This document shows positions 38,404 through 46,178 of a stretch of DNA of 64,000 bases, one piece after another; the first letter of the stretch is position 1, and each line of letters starts with the position of its first letter. A program made the translations under genes and the position numbers. This stretch comes from Kitasatospora sp. NA04385 (GTDB lineage: Bacteria > Actinomycetota > Actinomycetes > Streptomycetales > Streptomycetaceae), in assembly GCF_013364235.1 (NCBI RefSeq), contig NZ_CP054919.1, positions 2,586,001-2,650,000 of the forward strand. Reading direction: 5' to 3'. The notes under the pieces were generated by a model that ran no database searches, was not told where the DNA came from, and saw nothing but the letters and a program-made list of their open reading frames with translations.

Positions 38404-39276
38404 TCACCCGTACGCGGTGACCAGCACCGAGCCGGTGACCTCCACCGGTTCGGGCAGCGCCGCCAGCGCGGCGGCCAGCGCGGCCGGGTCGGTGTGCCAG
38501 GCGCTCGGGCCCATGCCGACCACGGCGGCGGCGTCCGCCCGCGACAGCCGCAGCGCGAACTCCACCTCGGTGCGCTCCACCGGCGCGAACCACGGGCCGA
38601 GCTTCTGCCCGATCCGCCGGTCCTTGTCCTCGTCCACCGACAGCAGGCCCAGCGCGCCCACCAGTTCCCGCAGGTGGCGGGAGGTCGGGGCGGCCACCAG
38701 CAGCCGCCCGCCGGGGCGCAGCACCCGCCGCATCTCGGGGCCGTTGCGCGGCGCGAACACGTTCAGCAGCACGTCCGCGGCGGCGTCCCGCAGCGGCAGC
38801 GGCCGCCAGGCGTCGCAGACCACCGCGCCGATCCGCGGGTGCGCCTTCGCGGCGCGGCGCAGCGCGTACTTGGACAGGTCGAGCGCCGCGCCCGCCGCGC
38901 CCGGCCGGGCCTCCAGCACCCGGGCCAGGTAGTGGCCGGTGCCCGCGCCGAGGTCCGCGACCAGTCCGCTCCGCGTCGCGACGTCGGCCGCGGCGGCGGC
39001 CAGCGCCCGTTCCAGCGGGGCGTAGTGGCCGGCCGCCAGGAAGTCGCTGCGGGCCGCGACCATCTCGGCGGTGTCGGCGGTGCCCTGCTTGGCGTCCCCG
39101 GCCAGCAGGCTCACGTAGCCCTGCCGGGCCTGGTCGAAGCCGTGTCCGTCCGCGCAGCGCAGGGTGCGGGCCTCCAGCGCCAGCGGGCGGGCGCAGTGCG
39201 GGCAGACCAGGTAGGGCTCGATGTCCTGCAGCAACTCGCTCGCATCCTCGGCGCAGATCGTTCGGTGCCCGGGCAC
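38404..39276 (-). CDS. RlmA/TlrB-type 23S rRNA (guanine-N1)-methyltransferase-like protein
   Basis: 290 residues from GTG 39276. The N-terminal zinc finger uses Cys25, Cys28, Cys41 and His45 (LVCPHCARPL, LRCADGHGFD). The methyltransferase core has LVADLGAGTGHYL and LLNVFAPRNGPEM. This matches the RlmA family, which methylates G745 or G748 of 23S rRNA in helix 35; the G748 branch (TlrB) gives tylosin-type macrolide resistance. The branch cannot be told from the sequence alone. Confidence 0.88.
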   Translation of the reverse strand: MPGHRTICAEDASELLQDIEPYLVCPHCARPLALEARTLRCADGHGFDQARQGYVSLLAGDAKQGTADTAEMVAARSDFLAAGHYAPLERALAAAAADVATRSGLVADLGAGTGHYLARVLEARPGAAGAALDLSKYALRRAAKAHPRIGAVVCDAWRPLPLRDAAADVLLNVFAPRNGPEMRRVLRPGGRLLVAAPTSRHLRELVGALGLLSVDEDKDRRIGQKLGPWFAPVERTEVEFALRLSRADAAAVVGMGPSAWHTDPAALAAALAALPEPVEVTGSVLVTAYG

Positions 39277-39397
39277 CGTCAGGGGCCGGGGGAACGTCGA
39301 GGGTATCCCGCCCGCGGACGCCTCGTCGCTCTCCCGGCCCCTGACGCGGGCCCGGCGGCGGCTCGCTCCCCGCCGTCGTCCCCGGCCGCTCCCCGCG

Positions 39398-39437
39398 CCG
39401 GGCGGCGGCGGCTCCTCGCTCCGGGCGGCGGCGGCTC
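39398..39437. repeat. Two 17-bp direct repeats ending on the toxin stop codon
   Basis: CCGGGCGGCGGCGGCTC occurs at 39398-39414 and again at 39421-39437, separated by six bases. The second copy ends within the TGA stop (39436-39438) of the Fic-like gene. Confidence 0.7.
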
Positions 39438-39849
39438 ACTCCTCGCCGTCGTCGCCGACCTCTTCCTCCTCCGACTCGTCGACCACCCACATCGCCAGCC
39501 GCTCGGCCACGCCGGTGATGCCGAGCTTGCCCTCCCGGATCGCCCGGGCCAGGCTGCGCACCTCGCGCGCGGTGGTCGCCACCCGGCAGCCGCTGGCCAC
39601 CAGGTACGCGTAGGCCACGGCGGTGGCGAAGAGCTCGTTGTTGCGCTCCAGCGCGGGCACCCGGATCAGCTGGTGCATCAGCGCCGCCGCCCGGTCCTGC
39701 GGTTCGGGGTAGACCGCGATGTCGAAGATCTCGGCCTGGTGCCTGGTGATCGCCGCGAGCAGCGATCCGTAGTCGGTGACCTGCGGGTCACCGGGCGTGT
39801 ACTGCTCGGCGGTCATGAGCAGCCACGAGAGGTCGACCTCCAGTTTCAA
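39436..39849 (-). CDS. Fic/Doc-like toxin with degenerate active-site motif
   Basis: 137 residues starting at TTG 39849, which overlaps the antitoxin stop (39846-39849). The sequence (YLDLSW-like start VDLSWLLMTAEQ, TDYGSLLAAITRH, LERNNELFATAVAYAYLVASG) follows the Doc-like family described in streptomycetes as Fic-family toxin component. The canonical HPFxxGNKR loop is replaced by RVPALERNNE (63-72), without the catalytic histidine. The C-terminus is very acidic (DESEEEEVGDDGEE). AMP or phosphate transfer is therefore uncertain; it may act by binding. Confidence 0.8.
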   Translation of the reverse strand: MKLEVDLSWLLMTAEQYTPGDPQVTDYGSLLAAITRHQAEIFDIAVYPEPQDRAAALMHQLIRVPALERNNELFATAVAYAYLVASGCRVATTAREVRSLARAIREGKLGITGVAERLAMWVVDESEEEEVGDDGEE

Positions 39850-40082
39850 CGGCGCACGTCCTGGAGTTCGCCGGGCGACCCGAACTCGGCGAGGAACACC
39901 GCCTCGTGCTCCTTCATGAACTGCGCCGCGGCGTCCACGAAGTTGCGCCCGGCCTCGCCCATGTCCTGCTGCACCAGCCGTTCGATGTACTGGTTCATGC
40001 TGATCCCCTGCTGCTCCGCCCGCTCGCGGGCCATCTCGGCGGTGGTCGCGTCCACCCTGACGTTCAGCTGCTTCTTGGCCAT
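39846..40082 (-). CDS. Ribbon-helix-helix antitoxin
   Basis: 78 residues. MAKKQLNVRVDATTAEMARERAEQQGISMNQYIERLV is an RHH DNA-binding domain (about 1-40, quoted in parts: QLNVRVDATTAEMARE, ISMNQYIERLV). The C-terminal half is free to wrap the toxin. It precedes and overlaps the toxin gene, the normal order for a toxin-antitoxin pair, and probably represses its own promoter in the AT-richer region upstream. Confidence 0.88.
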   Translation of the reverse strand: MAKKQLNVRVDATTAEMARERAEQQGISMNQYIERLVQQDMGEAGRNFVDAAAQFMKEHEAVFLAEFGSPGELQDVRR

Positions 40083-40474
40083 CCTTCAACGCTAGCGCCG
40101 ATGTGCTAGCACAACAAGGGCGCAAACCGGCCGCCCCGCTCCCGTGGGTATCTGCCCAGCCCGCCCGCGCGAGAACCGCGGACCCCGGCCGGCCCGCCCG
40201 GGCGCGACCGCGGACGGACGCCGCCCCGGCGGCCCCGCCCCCTCCCGCGGCCGCCGGGGTGCGGTGAATCCACTGGTTCACCTATTCGACAGACCGATTC
40301 CTTGTCACCCGAAAAGTGGTAGGGCCGTTCGAATAGCGGAGGGCTACTATTCATGACGCCCCGCCCGTGGGATCCCATCGGGATCCCACGGCATCATGAG
40401 CTGCGGAAATGGGCGACGGTACGATGATGAGACCGCGCGGGGCCGCTTTTCGCACAAAAAGATTGGACGCTACT
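40083..40474. other. Control region between the toxin-antitoxin pair and the DUF397 gene
   Basis: No supported gene. The sequence has lower GC (for example 40265-40350), unlike its surroundings. CTATTCGA (about 40282) and TCGAATAG (about 40329) form a spaced inverted repeat. A perfect hairpin CGTGGGATCCC-ATC-GGGATCCCACG lies at 40366-40390. Confidence 0.5.
40366..40390. promoter_or_regulatory. 11-bp inverted repeat, operator or terminator
   Basis: CGTGGGATCCC (40366-40376) and GGGATCCCACG (40380-40390) pair perfectly around ATC. It is about 85 bases before the DUF397 gene and 280 bases before the antitoxin start, so it could serve either promoter. Confidence 0.5.
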
Positions 40475-40726
40475 GTGACCGATTTCCGGAACGGCATGCG
40501 GGCGGACGCCATCGACTCCGCCTGCGCGGGTCCCTGGATCAAGGCGAAGATCAGCGAAGGCCAGGGGCAGTGCGCGGAGGCCAAGGACCTCCCGGGGAGC
40601 CGGGTCGCCGTGCGGCAGAGCACCGATCCGACCGGCCCCGCACTGATCTTCACCCGCGACGAGTTCGCGGCCTTCCTGACCGGCGCCAAGGCGGGGGAAT
40701 TCGACCACCTGGGTGCCATCGTTTAA
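40475..40726 (+). CDS. DUF397 protein
   Basis: 83 residues from GTG 40475. GPWIKAKISEGQGQCAEAKDL and VAVRQSTDPTGPALIFTRDEFAAF with GAKAGEFDHL are the DUF397 pattern. These small acidic proteins pair with XRE regulators of the DUF5753 type in Streptomyces development (WhiJ-like systems). Here it precedes the regulator; most such pairs have the opposite order. An upstream ATG at 40409 is possible but gives a basic tail unlike the family. Confidence 0.85.
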   Translation: MTDFRNGMRADAIDSACAGPWIKAKISEGQGQCAEAKDLPGSRVAVRQSTDPTGPALIFTRDEFAAFLTGAKAGEFDHLGAIV

Positions 40727-40767
40727 TAGTATGACCTACTGATCAAACTCCCAACGCATGACGGCAG

Positions 40768-40831
40768 GGCCCTCCTCGTGGAATCATTGGTATGTGCGCG
40801 CGTTGATGCGCGGGACTTCACGAGGAGGGCC
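40768..40831 (+). promoter_or_regulatory. Hairpin sequestering the ribosome binding site of the XRE gene
   Basis: GGCCCTCCTCGTG (40768-40780) pairs perfectly with CACGAGGAGGGCC (40819-40831). The second arm contains AGGAGG (40823-40828), the only good ribosome binding site of the gene starting at 40840. A 38-nt loop separates the arms, so an RNA- or protein-dependent switch is possible. The DNA could also be an operator. Confidence 0.6.
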
Positions 40832-40839
40832 ACGTACCC

Positions 40840-41817
40840 ATGGGCGAGAATGCCCCGGTGCTCGGCGGTGGGACGATTCCTTTTCCGCACCAGAACGCCG
40901 AAGGGGCGACCTGGGGAATCGCGGCGACCCTGCTGGGCGGGTCGCTGAGGGCCCTTCGCAACCGGGACCGGACCATGACCCTGCGCAGGCTGGTCGAGCT
41001 GATCCACGCGAAGGAGCCGCGGGCCTCGATGTCCGCCTCGAAGCTCAGCCGGATCGAGGTCGGCGACCGGCGGCTGCACAAGGCCGACGACATCAGGCCG
41101 ATCCTGGACGCCCTCAAGATCGAGGGGTCGCAGCGGGAGGAGCTGATGAAGCTCGCCCGGGACGCCTCCGTCGAGGGGCTCTCCGACGTCTACCGGGACG
41201 TCGCGCCGGACTGGATGGGCCGGCTGATCGAGCTGGAGTCCAGGGCGAAGGACCTGTTCTCGCTGGAGACCCGTGCCGTGCCCGGCCTCCTGCAGACCGA
41301 GGCCTACACCAGGGCCGTCCTGCCGGGCTCGCTGCCCGTGCGCCTGCGCGGCAACGCCGAGCGGCTCGCCGCCCTCCGGGTGGCCCGGCGCGAGCGGTAT
41401 CTCCAGGCGGGCCCGCCGCGATCGGTGTTCTACATCAAGCACACCGTGCTGGAGGACCTGGTCGGTTCGCCGCGGGTCATGGCCGACCAGATCCGCCGGC
41501 TGCTGGAGTACACCGAACTGCCCGACATCGGCGTGCGCGTCATTCCGCCGGGCGGCGACCGGCTGCGCTGGGTGTCCTCCATGACCCGGCTGGTGTTCCA
41601 CCCGGGCGACGGCTTACCGGAGATCATCTACAACGAGGAGCACGGCCGCGGCAAGTACTACGGCCCGCCGGAGGACGCACCGGCGACGGAGGGCGAGCCG
41701 AGCGAGTTCAACGAGTTGATGGAGGTCCTGCAGGACGCCATGGTCCTGGCCCCGGGTCGGGAGGAGAGCCGCCAGGTCCTGCACCGCCTGCTGCGGGGGT
41801 GGGAACGGGAGGCGTAG
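40840..41817 (+). CDS. XRE-family regulator with DUF5753 domain
   Basis: 325 residues from ATG 40840. An N-terminal HTH (LGGSLRALRNRDRTMTLRRLVELI ... SASKLSRIEVGDRRL, about 30-75, quoted in parts) is followed by the C-terminal DUF5753 ligand or partner domain (about 125-310), with FSLETRAVPGLLQTEAYTRA and LRWVSSMTRLVFH. Such regulators are bound by DUF397 proteins. It is preceded by the DUF397 gene and faces a DUF574 methyltransferase gene, the common trio in Streptomyces. Confidence 0.92.
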   Translation: MGENAPVLGGGTIPFPHQNAEGATWGIAATLLGGSLRALRNRDRTMTLRRLVELIHAKEPRASMSASKLSRIEVGDRRLHKADDIRPILDALKIEGSQREELMKLARDASVEGLSDVYRDVAPDWMGRLIELESRAKDLFSLETRAVPGLLQTEAYTRAVLPGSLPVRLRGNAERLAALRVARRERYLQAGPPRSVFYIKHTVLEDLVGSPRVMADQIRRLLEYTELPDIGVRVIPPGGDRLRWVSSMTRLVFHPGDGLPEIIYNEEHGRGKYYGPPEDAPATEGEPSEFNELMEVLQDAMVLAPGREESRQVLHRLLRGWEREA

Positions 41818-41868
41818 GCGGGCGGTTCCGCGGCCTGGCCCGGCCCGCCCGGCTCCGGGCCCGCCGGG

Positions 41869-42684
41869 TCAGGGGACGAGGGCGAGCCCGCCGTACTCGA
41901 TCCACTCGTCGGTCAACTGCCGCCGGACGAAGCGCGGATCGCGGTCGGGCAGCCAGTCCGTGACGTCCAGCAGGCCGGGCTCCTCGATCCGGAGGCCCTC
42001 GAAGTAGCCGCGGACCTCCTCCTGCGTGCGCACCCGCCCCCACCTGCCACCGGTCTGCTCCTCCATCAACCGGGTCACGGCGTCGCGGATCTCGGCGCGC
42101 TCGCTGACCAGTTGGCAGATGACCACGACGCTGCCCGGGGCGAGGCGCTCGACGGTGCGGCGGATCATGCCGGCCGGGTCCGCCTTGTCGGGGACGCAGT
42201 GCAGGACGGAGACGAACAGGGCCGCGACCGGCTCGGTGAAGTCGATCAGCTCCCGCACCCGCCCGTCACCGTGGACGGCACCGGTGTCGGTCATGTCGGC
42301 GCCGACGATGGCCACGTTCGGGTTCTCGTCCAGCAGGGCCCGGCCGTAGCTGAGGACGATGGGGTCGTTGTCCACGTAGACCACCCGGCTCTCCGGGGCG
42401 ACCGCCTGGGCGACCTGGTGCACGTTGTCCTGGACGGGCAGGCCCGAGCCGTGGTCGATGAACTGGCGGATCCCGTAGCGCTGTGCGATCTCCCGGACCA
42501 CCCGGCGCAGGAACGCCCGGTTGTTCAGGGCGAGTTCCTTCGTGCTGGGGGCGATCTCCAGCAGCTGCTCGCAGGCCGCGCGGTCGGAGGGGAAGTTGTT
42601 GCGGCCGCCCAGCAGCCAGTCGTACATCCGGGCGGCGCTCGGCACGCTCACATCAACGGGCTCATGCCAGACGGATTCGCTCAT
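41869..42684 (-). CDS. DUF574 SAM-dependent methyltransferase-like protein
   Basis: 271 residues from ATG 42684, behind GGGGA. VDVSVPSAARMYDWLLGGRNNFPSDRAACE is the family start (quoted in parts: PSAARMYDWLLGGRNNF). The fold is a Rossmann methyltransferase: FIDHGSGLPVQDNVHQVA for the SAM site, VVYVDNDPIVLSYG, and LFVSVLHCVPD. Family members lie next to XRE/DUF397 genes; the substrate is unknown. A longer frame upstream to 42762 has no ribosome binding site. Confidence 0.92.
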   Translation of the reverse strand: MSESVWHEPVDVSVPSAARMYDWLLGGRNNFPSDRAACEQLLEIAPSTKELALNNRAFLRRVVREIAQRYGIRQFIDHGSGLPVQDNVHQVAQAVAPESRVVYVDNDPIVLSYGRALLDENPNVAIVGADMTDTGAVHGDGRVRELIDFTEPVAALFVSVLHCVPDKADPAGMIRRTVERLAPGSVVVICQLVSERAEIRDAVTRLMEEQTGGRWGRVRTQEEVRGYFEGLRIEEPGLLDVTDWLPDRDPRFVRRQLTDEWIEYGGLALVP

Positions 42685-42805
42685 GCATTCCCCCGAGTGA
42701 GCGTACGGCCTTACCGACAAAGGAGTTTGACGGTCCGTCATCCTAAGCGGGCATGGCTGCATAGCGCCATCGCACGGACGAGTGAAGATGGCGCGGCCTG
42801 GCAGA

Positions 42806-42838
42806 GGGTGGCGTTCGCCGGCGTCGCGAACGCCACCC
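42806..42838 (-). terminator. Terminator after the sigma-like HTH gene
   Basis: GGGTGGCGTTCGC (42806-42818) pairs perfectly with 42826-42838, 7-nt loop, 18 bases past the stop codon. Confidence 0.7.
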
Positions 42839-42856
42839 CGCCTGGGGGCTCGCGGA

Positions 42857-43291
42857 TCAGTGGTTCTGCCCGCCCACCTCCCCGCCGCGCCCGGCGGAGC
42901 CGAGGATCCGCCGGGCGGCCATCAGGTCGACCTGCAGCTCGGGCTCGGCCAGTCCCATCAACTCGGCGGCGACCTTGGGGTGGTAGCCGAGGCCGTGGTG
43001 GAGCAGGACGGCGTCGGCCGCGGGCCCGGGCAGGGCCAGGTGCAGCGAGTCCGCGCCGGGTCCGGCGGCTTCGGCGCGCGCGGAGGTCACCGTCTCGCGC
43101 AGGATCCGCCAGGCGCACGCCATCGCGCGCTGGTCGCTGAGCAGGGACGTCCAGTCGAGTGCGGTGCGCCGCAGCGCCTCGGCCACCGCGCGGTGGCCGA
43201 GCGCCCGGTCGCCCAACCGCGCCTCGGCGTACCGCTCGTACGGGGAACGGTGCAGCAGGACGAACGCGGCGAAGCCGGCCGCGTCCGTCAT
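42857..43291 (-). CDS. Sigma-factor-like HTH protein of unknown function
   Basis: 144 residues from ATG 43291, which has CGGAG before it (a longer start at 43339 lacks one). FAAFVLLHRSPYERYAEARLGDRALG resembles region 2 of SigE-like sigma factors, shortened. The C-terminal part (ADAVLLHHGLGYHPKVAAELMGLAEPEL) looks like a region 4 HTH in which the DNA-recognition positions are altered. I recall similar small proteins near XRE/DUF397 loci. It may be a sigma-derived regulator or anti-sigma decoy. Confidence 0.65.
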   Translation of the reverse strand: MTDAAGFAAFVLLHRSPYERYAEARLGDRALGHRAVAEALRRTALDWTSLLSDQRAMACAWRILRETVTSARAEAAGPGADSLHLALPGPAADAVLLHHGLGYHPKVAAELMGLAEPELQVDLMAARRILGSAGRGGEVGGQNH

Positions 43292-44004
43292 CGCGTTCTC
43301 CGTTCCGGGTCCGCTGGGCACCACGAACTCCTTCGGCATCGATGAGGACGTCCCCGTACGGACCGGGGCCGGAGGGACGCCGCCGCCGGGCGGAGCGCCG
43401 CAGCGGCTGCTGACGGCGGGCGGGTCCGCCGAACCGGCGGTCCCGCCCGCCCCGGATCAGCGCGGGTCGGCCGGGCTCCGGCCGACGACCGCCTCCTGGG
43501 CGAGCCGCACCAGCGAGAGGATCAGCACGACGCGCTCCCCGTCGATCGGACCGTCGCCGAGCACCGCCCACGGCAGGAGGAGCAGCGGCAGCGAAGCGCT
43601 GATCCGCGCCGCGCCGCCGCGGACCGACAAGCGGCGCCGTCCCCCACGCGGCCATCCGCCGCTGATACCGTGGTGCACCATCGAGGGCAGGAGAACTCGA
43701 TCCCGAGCGGGCCGTTCATACATTGGGTTGGAGAACCTCTTCTATGTTCGGCCCACGCCCTGGCCGGTGCTCGTAACACCGGTCGGGGCAACCCCTGTTG
43801 GAGCTGCGGCCTCGACGCCAACGCTAGCGCGCCGCGGTCATCCCGCGAGGCCCGAACCAGCCTCGTGCAATCCCATTTTGGTGCGAATTCCGGGTGCGCG
43901 TCCCACGGGCGGAAAATCGATCAGATCCGCAAGAATCCGGTCGATCGGAATGGCCGTTCCGGCAGAGAAGGTCGCGGTGCTCCGCCCCCGCTTCTCCCGG
44001 TGCT
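43292..44004. other. Low-information region of about 700 bases
   Basis: No convincing gene. A short minus-strand frame (43457-43681, MVHHGISGGWPRGG) has no ribosome binding site. From about 43700 the GC content falls and codon signal vanishes; a hairpin CCGGTG-7N-CACCGG sits at 43764-43782. It looks like a decayed accessory insert. Confidence 0.4.
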
Positions 44005-45999
44005 TCATTCGGCGGGCTTCAGCCCCCGGACCACCTCGTTCAGGAACCGGTCGACGACGGTGTCCACGCTGCGGATGAACCCGGTCTCCTCCGCGCCCCG
44101 CCTGGTGCCCATGCCGGCCGGCAGGGTCAGCCGGAACGCCCGGATCTCCGAACCGTCGCCGGGCACCAGCAGGCCGGGTTCGACCCGCAGCGCCCGCAGC
44201 AGTTCGCACGGGCCGGGGCCGCCCTCGCCGGTCAGCGCCTCGATCCGCAGCTCGGCCGGGGCGTCGGTGAGCTGCCGCAGCAGCCACTGGACCCGGGAGA
44301 GCGCCCTGGAGCGCTCGGCGGCGGCCACCTCGACGGTGGTCTCGATCCGGCCGGTGCGCAGGTCCGCCTCCAGCACGATCGGCCCGGGCAGGCCGGGCAC
44401 CGCCAGTTCGGAGCGCATCCGGCCGCCGGCGGCCAGCTCCTCCACCGCCCGCTCCCGGCGGACGGCCGGTTCGGTGCGCCGGCCGCCGCGCAGCACCGGG
44501 GAGACCGGCACGCCGAGTTCGCCGCCCAGGCGCAGGCACAGCTGCCGGGTGAGCCGTTCCCAGTTCTCGACCACCCGCAGCGCGTTGCGGTCCCCGGCCC
44601 GCAGGGTGCCCTCGGAGATCGCGTTGCGGACCGTCACCCAGGCCGGGCCCATGTTCTGGAAGCCGTGGCAGCCCGAGTTCTCGTGCCGCAGGTAGTGCAG
44701 GAACTCGCTCAGCAGCCAGGCGTGCGCGGGGTTGACCACGCCCTCGTGGTGGCACAGCAGGTGCGCCTCGTGCGCCACCTCCGCCCAGGACAGGTGCCGC
44801 AGCGCGACCTTGCGGGCCCGGCGCCGGTCGACCGTCACCGGCGGCTCGCCGTCCAGGGCGAGGTCGTTGGAGAGGGTGATGACCGTCTCGTAGCCGTGCC
44901 GGTGGGCCACGTCGAGGTACGCCTGCACCTGCTCGGACTTGAGCGGGCTGCCGCCGGTCTTGGTCTCCACCAGGGCGGTCCAGATCTTCCCGGCCCGGCT
45001 GACCCGGATCGTGCCGTCGGGGCGGACGGTGCTGTCGGCGTGCTTGAAGCTCGTCTCGGCGAAGGTCTGGACGGTGCCCGCGGGGGCGTTGAACATGGCG
45101 GTGATCCGGCGGCCGAACTCCGGTACCTCGGCCATCACCGCCAGCAGGGTGGAGGTGGCCCGGTTCTCCCGGTCCAGTTCGTTCTTCAGCCCGGCCACCG
45201 AGAACAGCCGGGCCTGCTTCCAGGACGGGTGGTCGGCGAGGTCGGCCTTCGCGGCCTTCGGCAGGGTGACCCGCTTCTTGGCGGTGCGCACCGCGCGCTT
45301 CGGCCCGGCGGCTGCGGCGGCTGCGGCGCCCCCGGCCGCAGCGGGCCCCGGCCCGGCGACCCCGGCGACGGCCCCGGCGCCCGCGGCGCCCGGTGCGCCC
45401 GGTGCGCTCGGAGCGGCCGGTGCGGTGGCCGGCCCGGCCTGCGCCGCCTCCTCGTCCTGGTCGACGTCGATGCCGAAGTCCCCGGCGAGGCCGCCGAGCC
45501 CGGAGCGGTAGCCCTGGCCCACCGCGCGGAACTTCCACGCGCCGCCGCGCCGGTAGATCTCGCCGAAGACGAACGCGGTCTCCTCCCCCGCCTCCGGGAT
45601 GTCGAAGGCCACCAGGGCGTCGCCGCCGCCGTCCAGCACGGCCAGCCGGAGTTCGGCGAGCTCGCCGAAGGTGGCCCCGGCGTAGCGGCTGGCCGCCAGG
45701 ACGACCTGGTGCACCTCGGCGGGCAGCGCCGCGAGGTCGAGCAGGATGCGGTCCCGGGTGCCGCTGCCGGTCGGCACCTTGCCCAGGAGCTGCACCGAAC
45801 TGTCGGGCGTCGAGGGGCAGTTGTAGAAGAGGAAGTCGGCGTCCCCGCGCACCTTGCCGTCCGCCCCCAGCAGCAGCACCGACACGTCGGCGTCGCCCGT
45901 GCCGGTCGGGTCGGTCCAGCTCAGGGCGACCGTCACCGGCCCCGGTTCGTCCCCCTCGGCGAACAGTTCGGCATTGGCGCCCTTGGTCAACTGGTGCAC
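44005..45999 (-). CDS. TerD-domain protein fused to a RecB-like PD-(D/E)XK nuclease domain
   Basis: 664 residues from GTG 45999, behind AGGAGGGG. Residues about 1-175 are a TerD (stress/tellurite) domain, with VALSWTDPTGTGDADVSVLLLG and ADFLFYNCPSTPDSSVQLLG, the calcium-binding beta sandwich. A Ala/Pro/Gly-rich linker (about 180-235) leads to a second part. There, ALVETKTGG gives Glu345 and Lys347 of the (D/E)xK motif, and SEQVQAYLD gives a QxxxY motif (Gln357-Tyr361) as in RecB-type nucleases. The C-terminal 230 residues (LCHHEGVVNPAHAWLLSEFLHYL and on) are unrecognised. TerD proteins cluster with defence and stress genes; the nuclease role here is inference. Confidence 0.85.
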   Translation of the reverse strand: MHQLTKGANAELFAEGDEPGPVTVALSWTDPTGTGDADVSVLLLGADGKVRGDADFLFYNCPSTPDSSVQLLGKVPTGSGTRDRILLDLAALPAEVHQVVLAASRYAGATFGELAELRLAVLDGGGDALVAFDIPEAGEETAFVFGEIYRRGGAWKFRAVGQGYRSGLGGLAGDFGIDVDQDEEAAQAGPATAPAAPSAPGAPGAAGAGAVAGVAGPGPAAAGGAAAAAAAGPKRAVRTAKKRVTLPKAAKADLADHPSWKQARLFSVAGLKNELDRENRATSTLLAVMAEVPEFGRRITAMFNAPAGTVQTFAETSFKHADSTVRPDGTIRVSRAGKIWTALVETKTGGSPLKSEQVQAYLDVAHRHGYETVITLSNDLALDGEPPVTVDRRRARKVALRHLSWAEVAHEAHLLCHHEGVVNPAHAWLLSEFLHYLRHENSGCHGFQNMGPAWVTVRNAISEGTLRAGDRNALRVVENWERLTRQLCLRLGGELGVPVSPVLRGGRRTEPAVRRERAVEELAAGGRMRSELAVPGLPGPIVLEADLRTGRIETTVEVAAAERSRALSRVQWLLRQLTDAPAELRIEALTGEGGPGPCELLRALRVEPGLLVPGDGSEIRAFRLTLPAGMGTRRGAEETGFIRSVDTVVDRFLNEVVRGLKPAE

Positions 46000-46123
46000 G
46001 GCTTCCCCTCCTGAGCACGGCGAACGACGTGTGCGCAGCGTCACCATGCCCACACGTTCCGAGGATGCTACTCCTGCCGGATCTTCACGCCATCCCCTTG
46101 AACGGAGCCGGCCCCGGGAGACG

Positions 46124-46160
46124 CCGCACGGGCGCGGGAAGGGCTCCCGCGCCCGTGCGG
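46124..46160 (-). terminator. Terminator after the RNA methyltransferase gene
   Basis: A perfect 16-bp stem (46124-46139 with 46145-46160), 19 bases past the stop codon at 46179. Confidence 0.75.
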
Positions 46161-46178
46161 AGCGCACCTCGGAGGGGG

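Noticed and set aside
40106..40378. Minus-strand frame upstream of the antitoxin
   Set aside because: Gly/Arg-rich product without start signal, spanning the presumed promoter and hairpin.
43457..43723. Short minus-strand frame with a hydrophobic patch
   Set aside because: No ribosome binding site and weak codon pattern; kept only as part of the low-information region.
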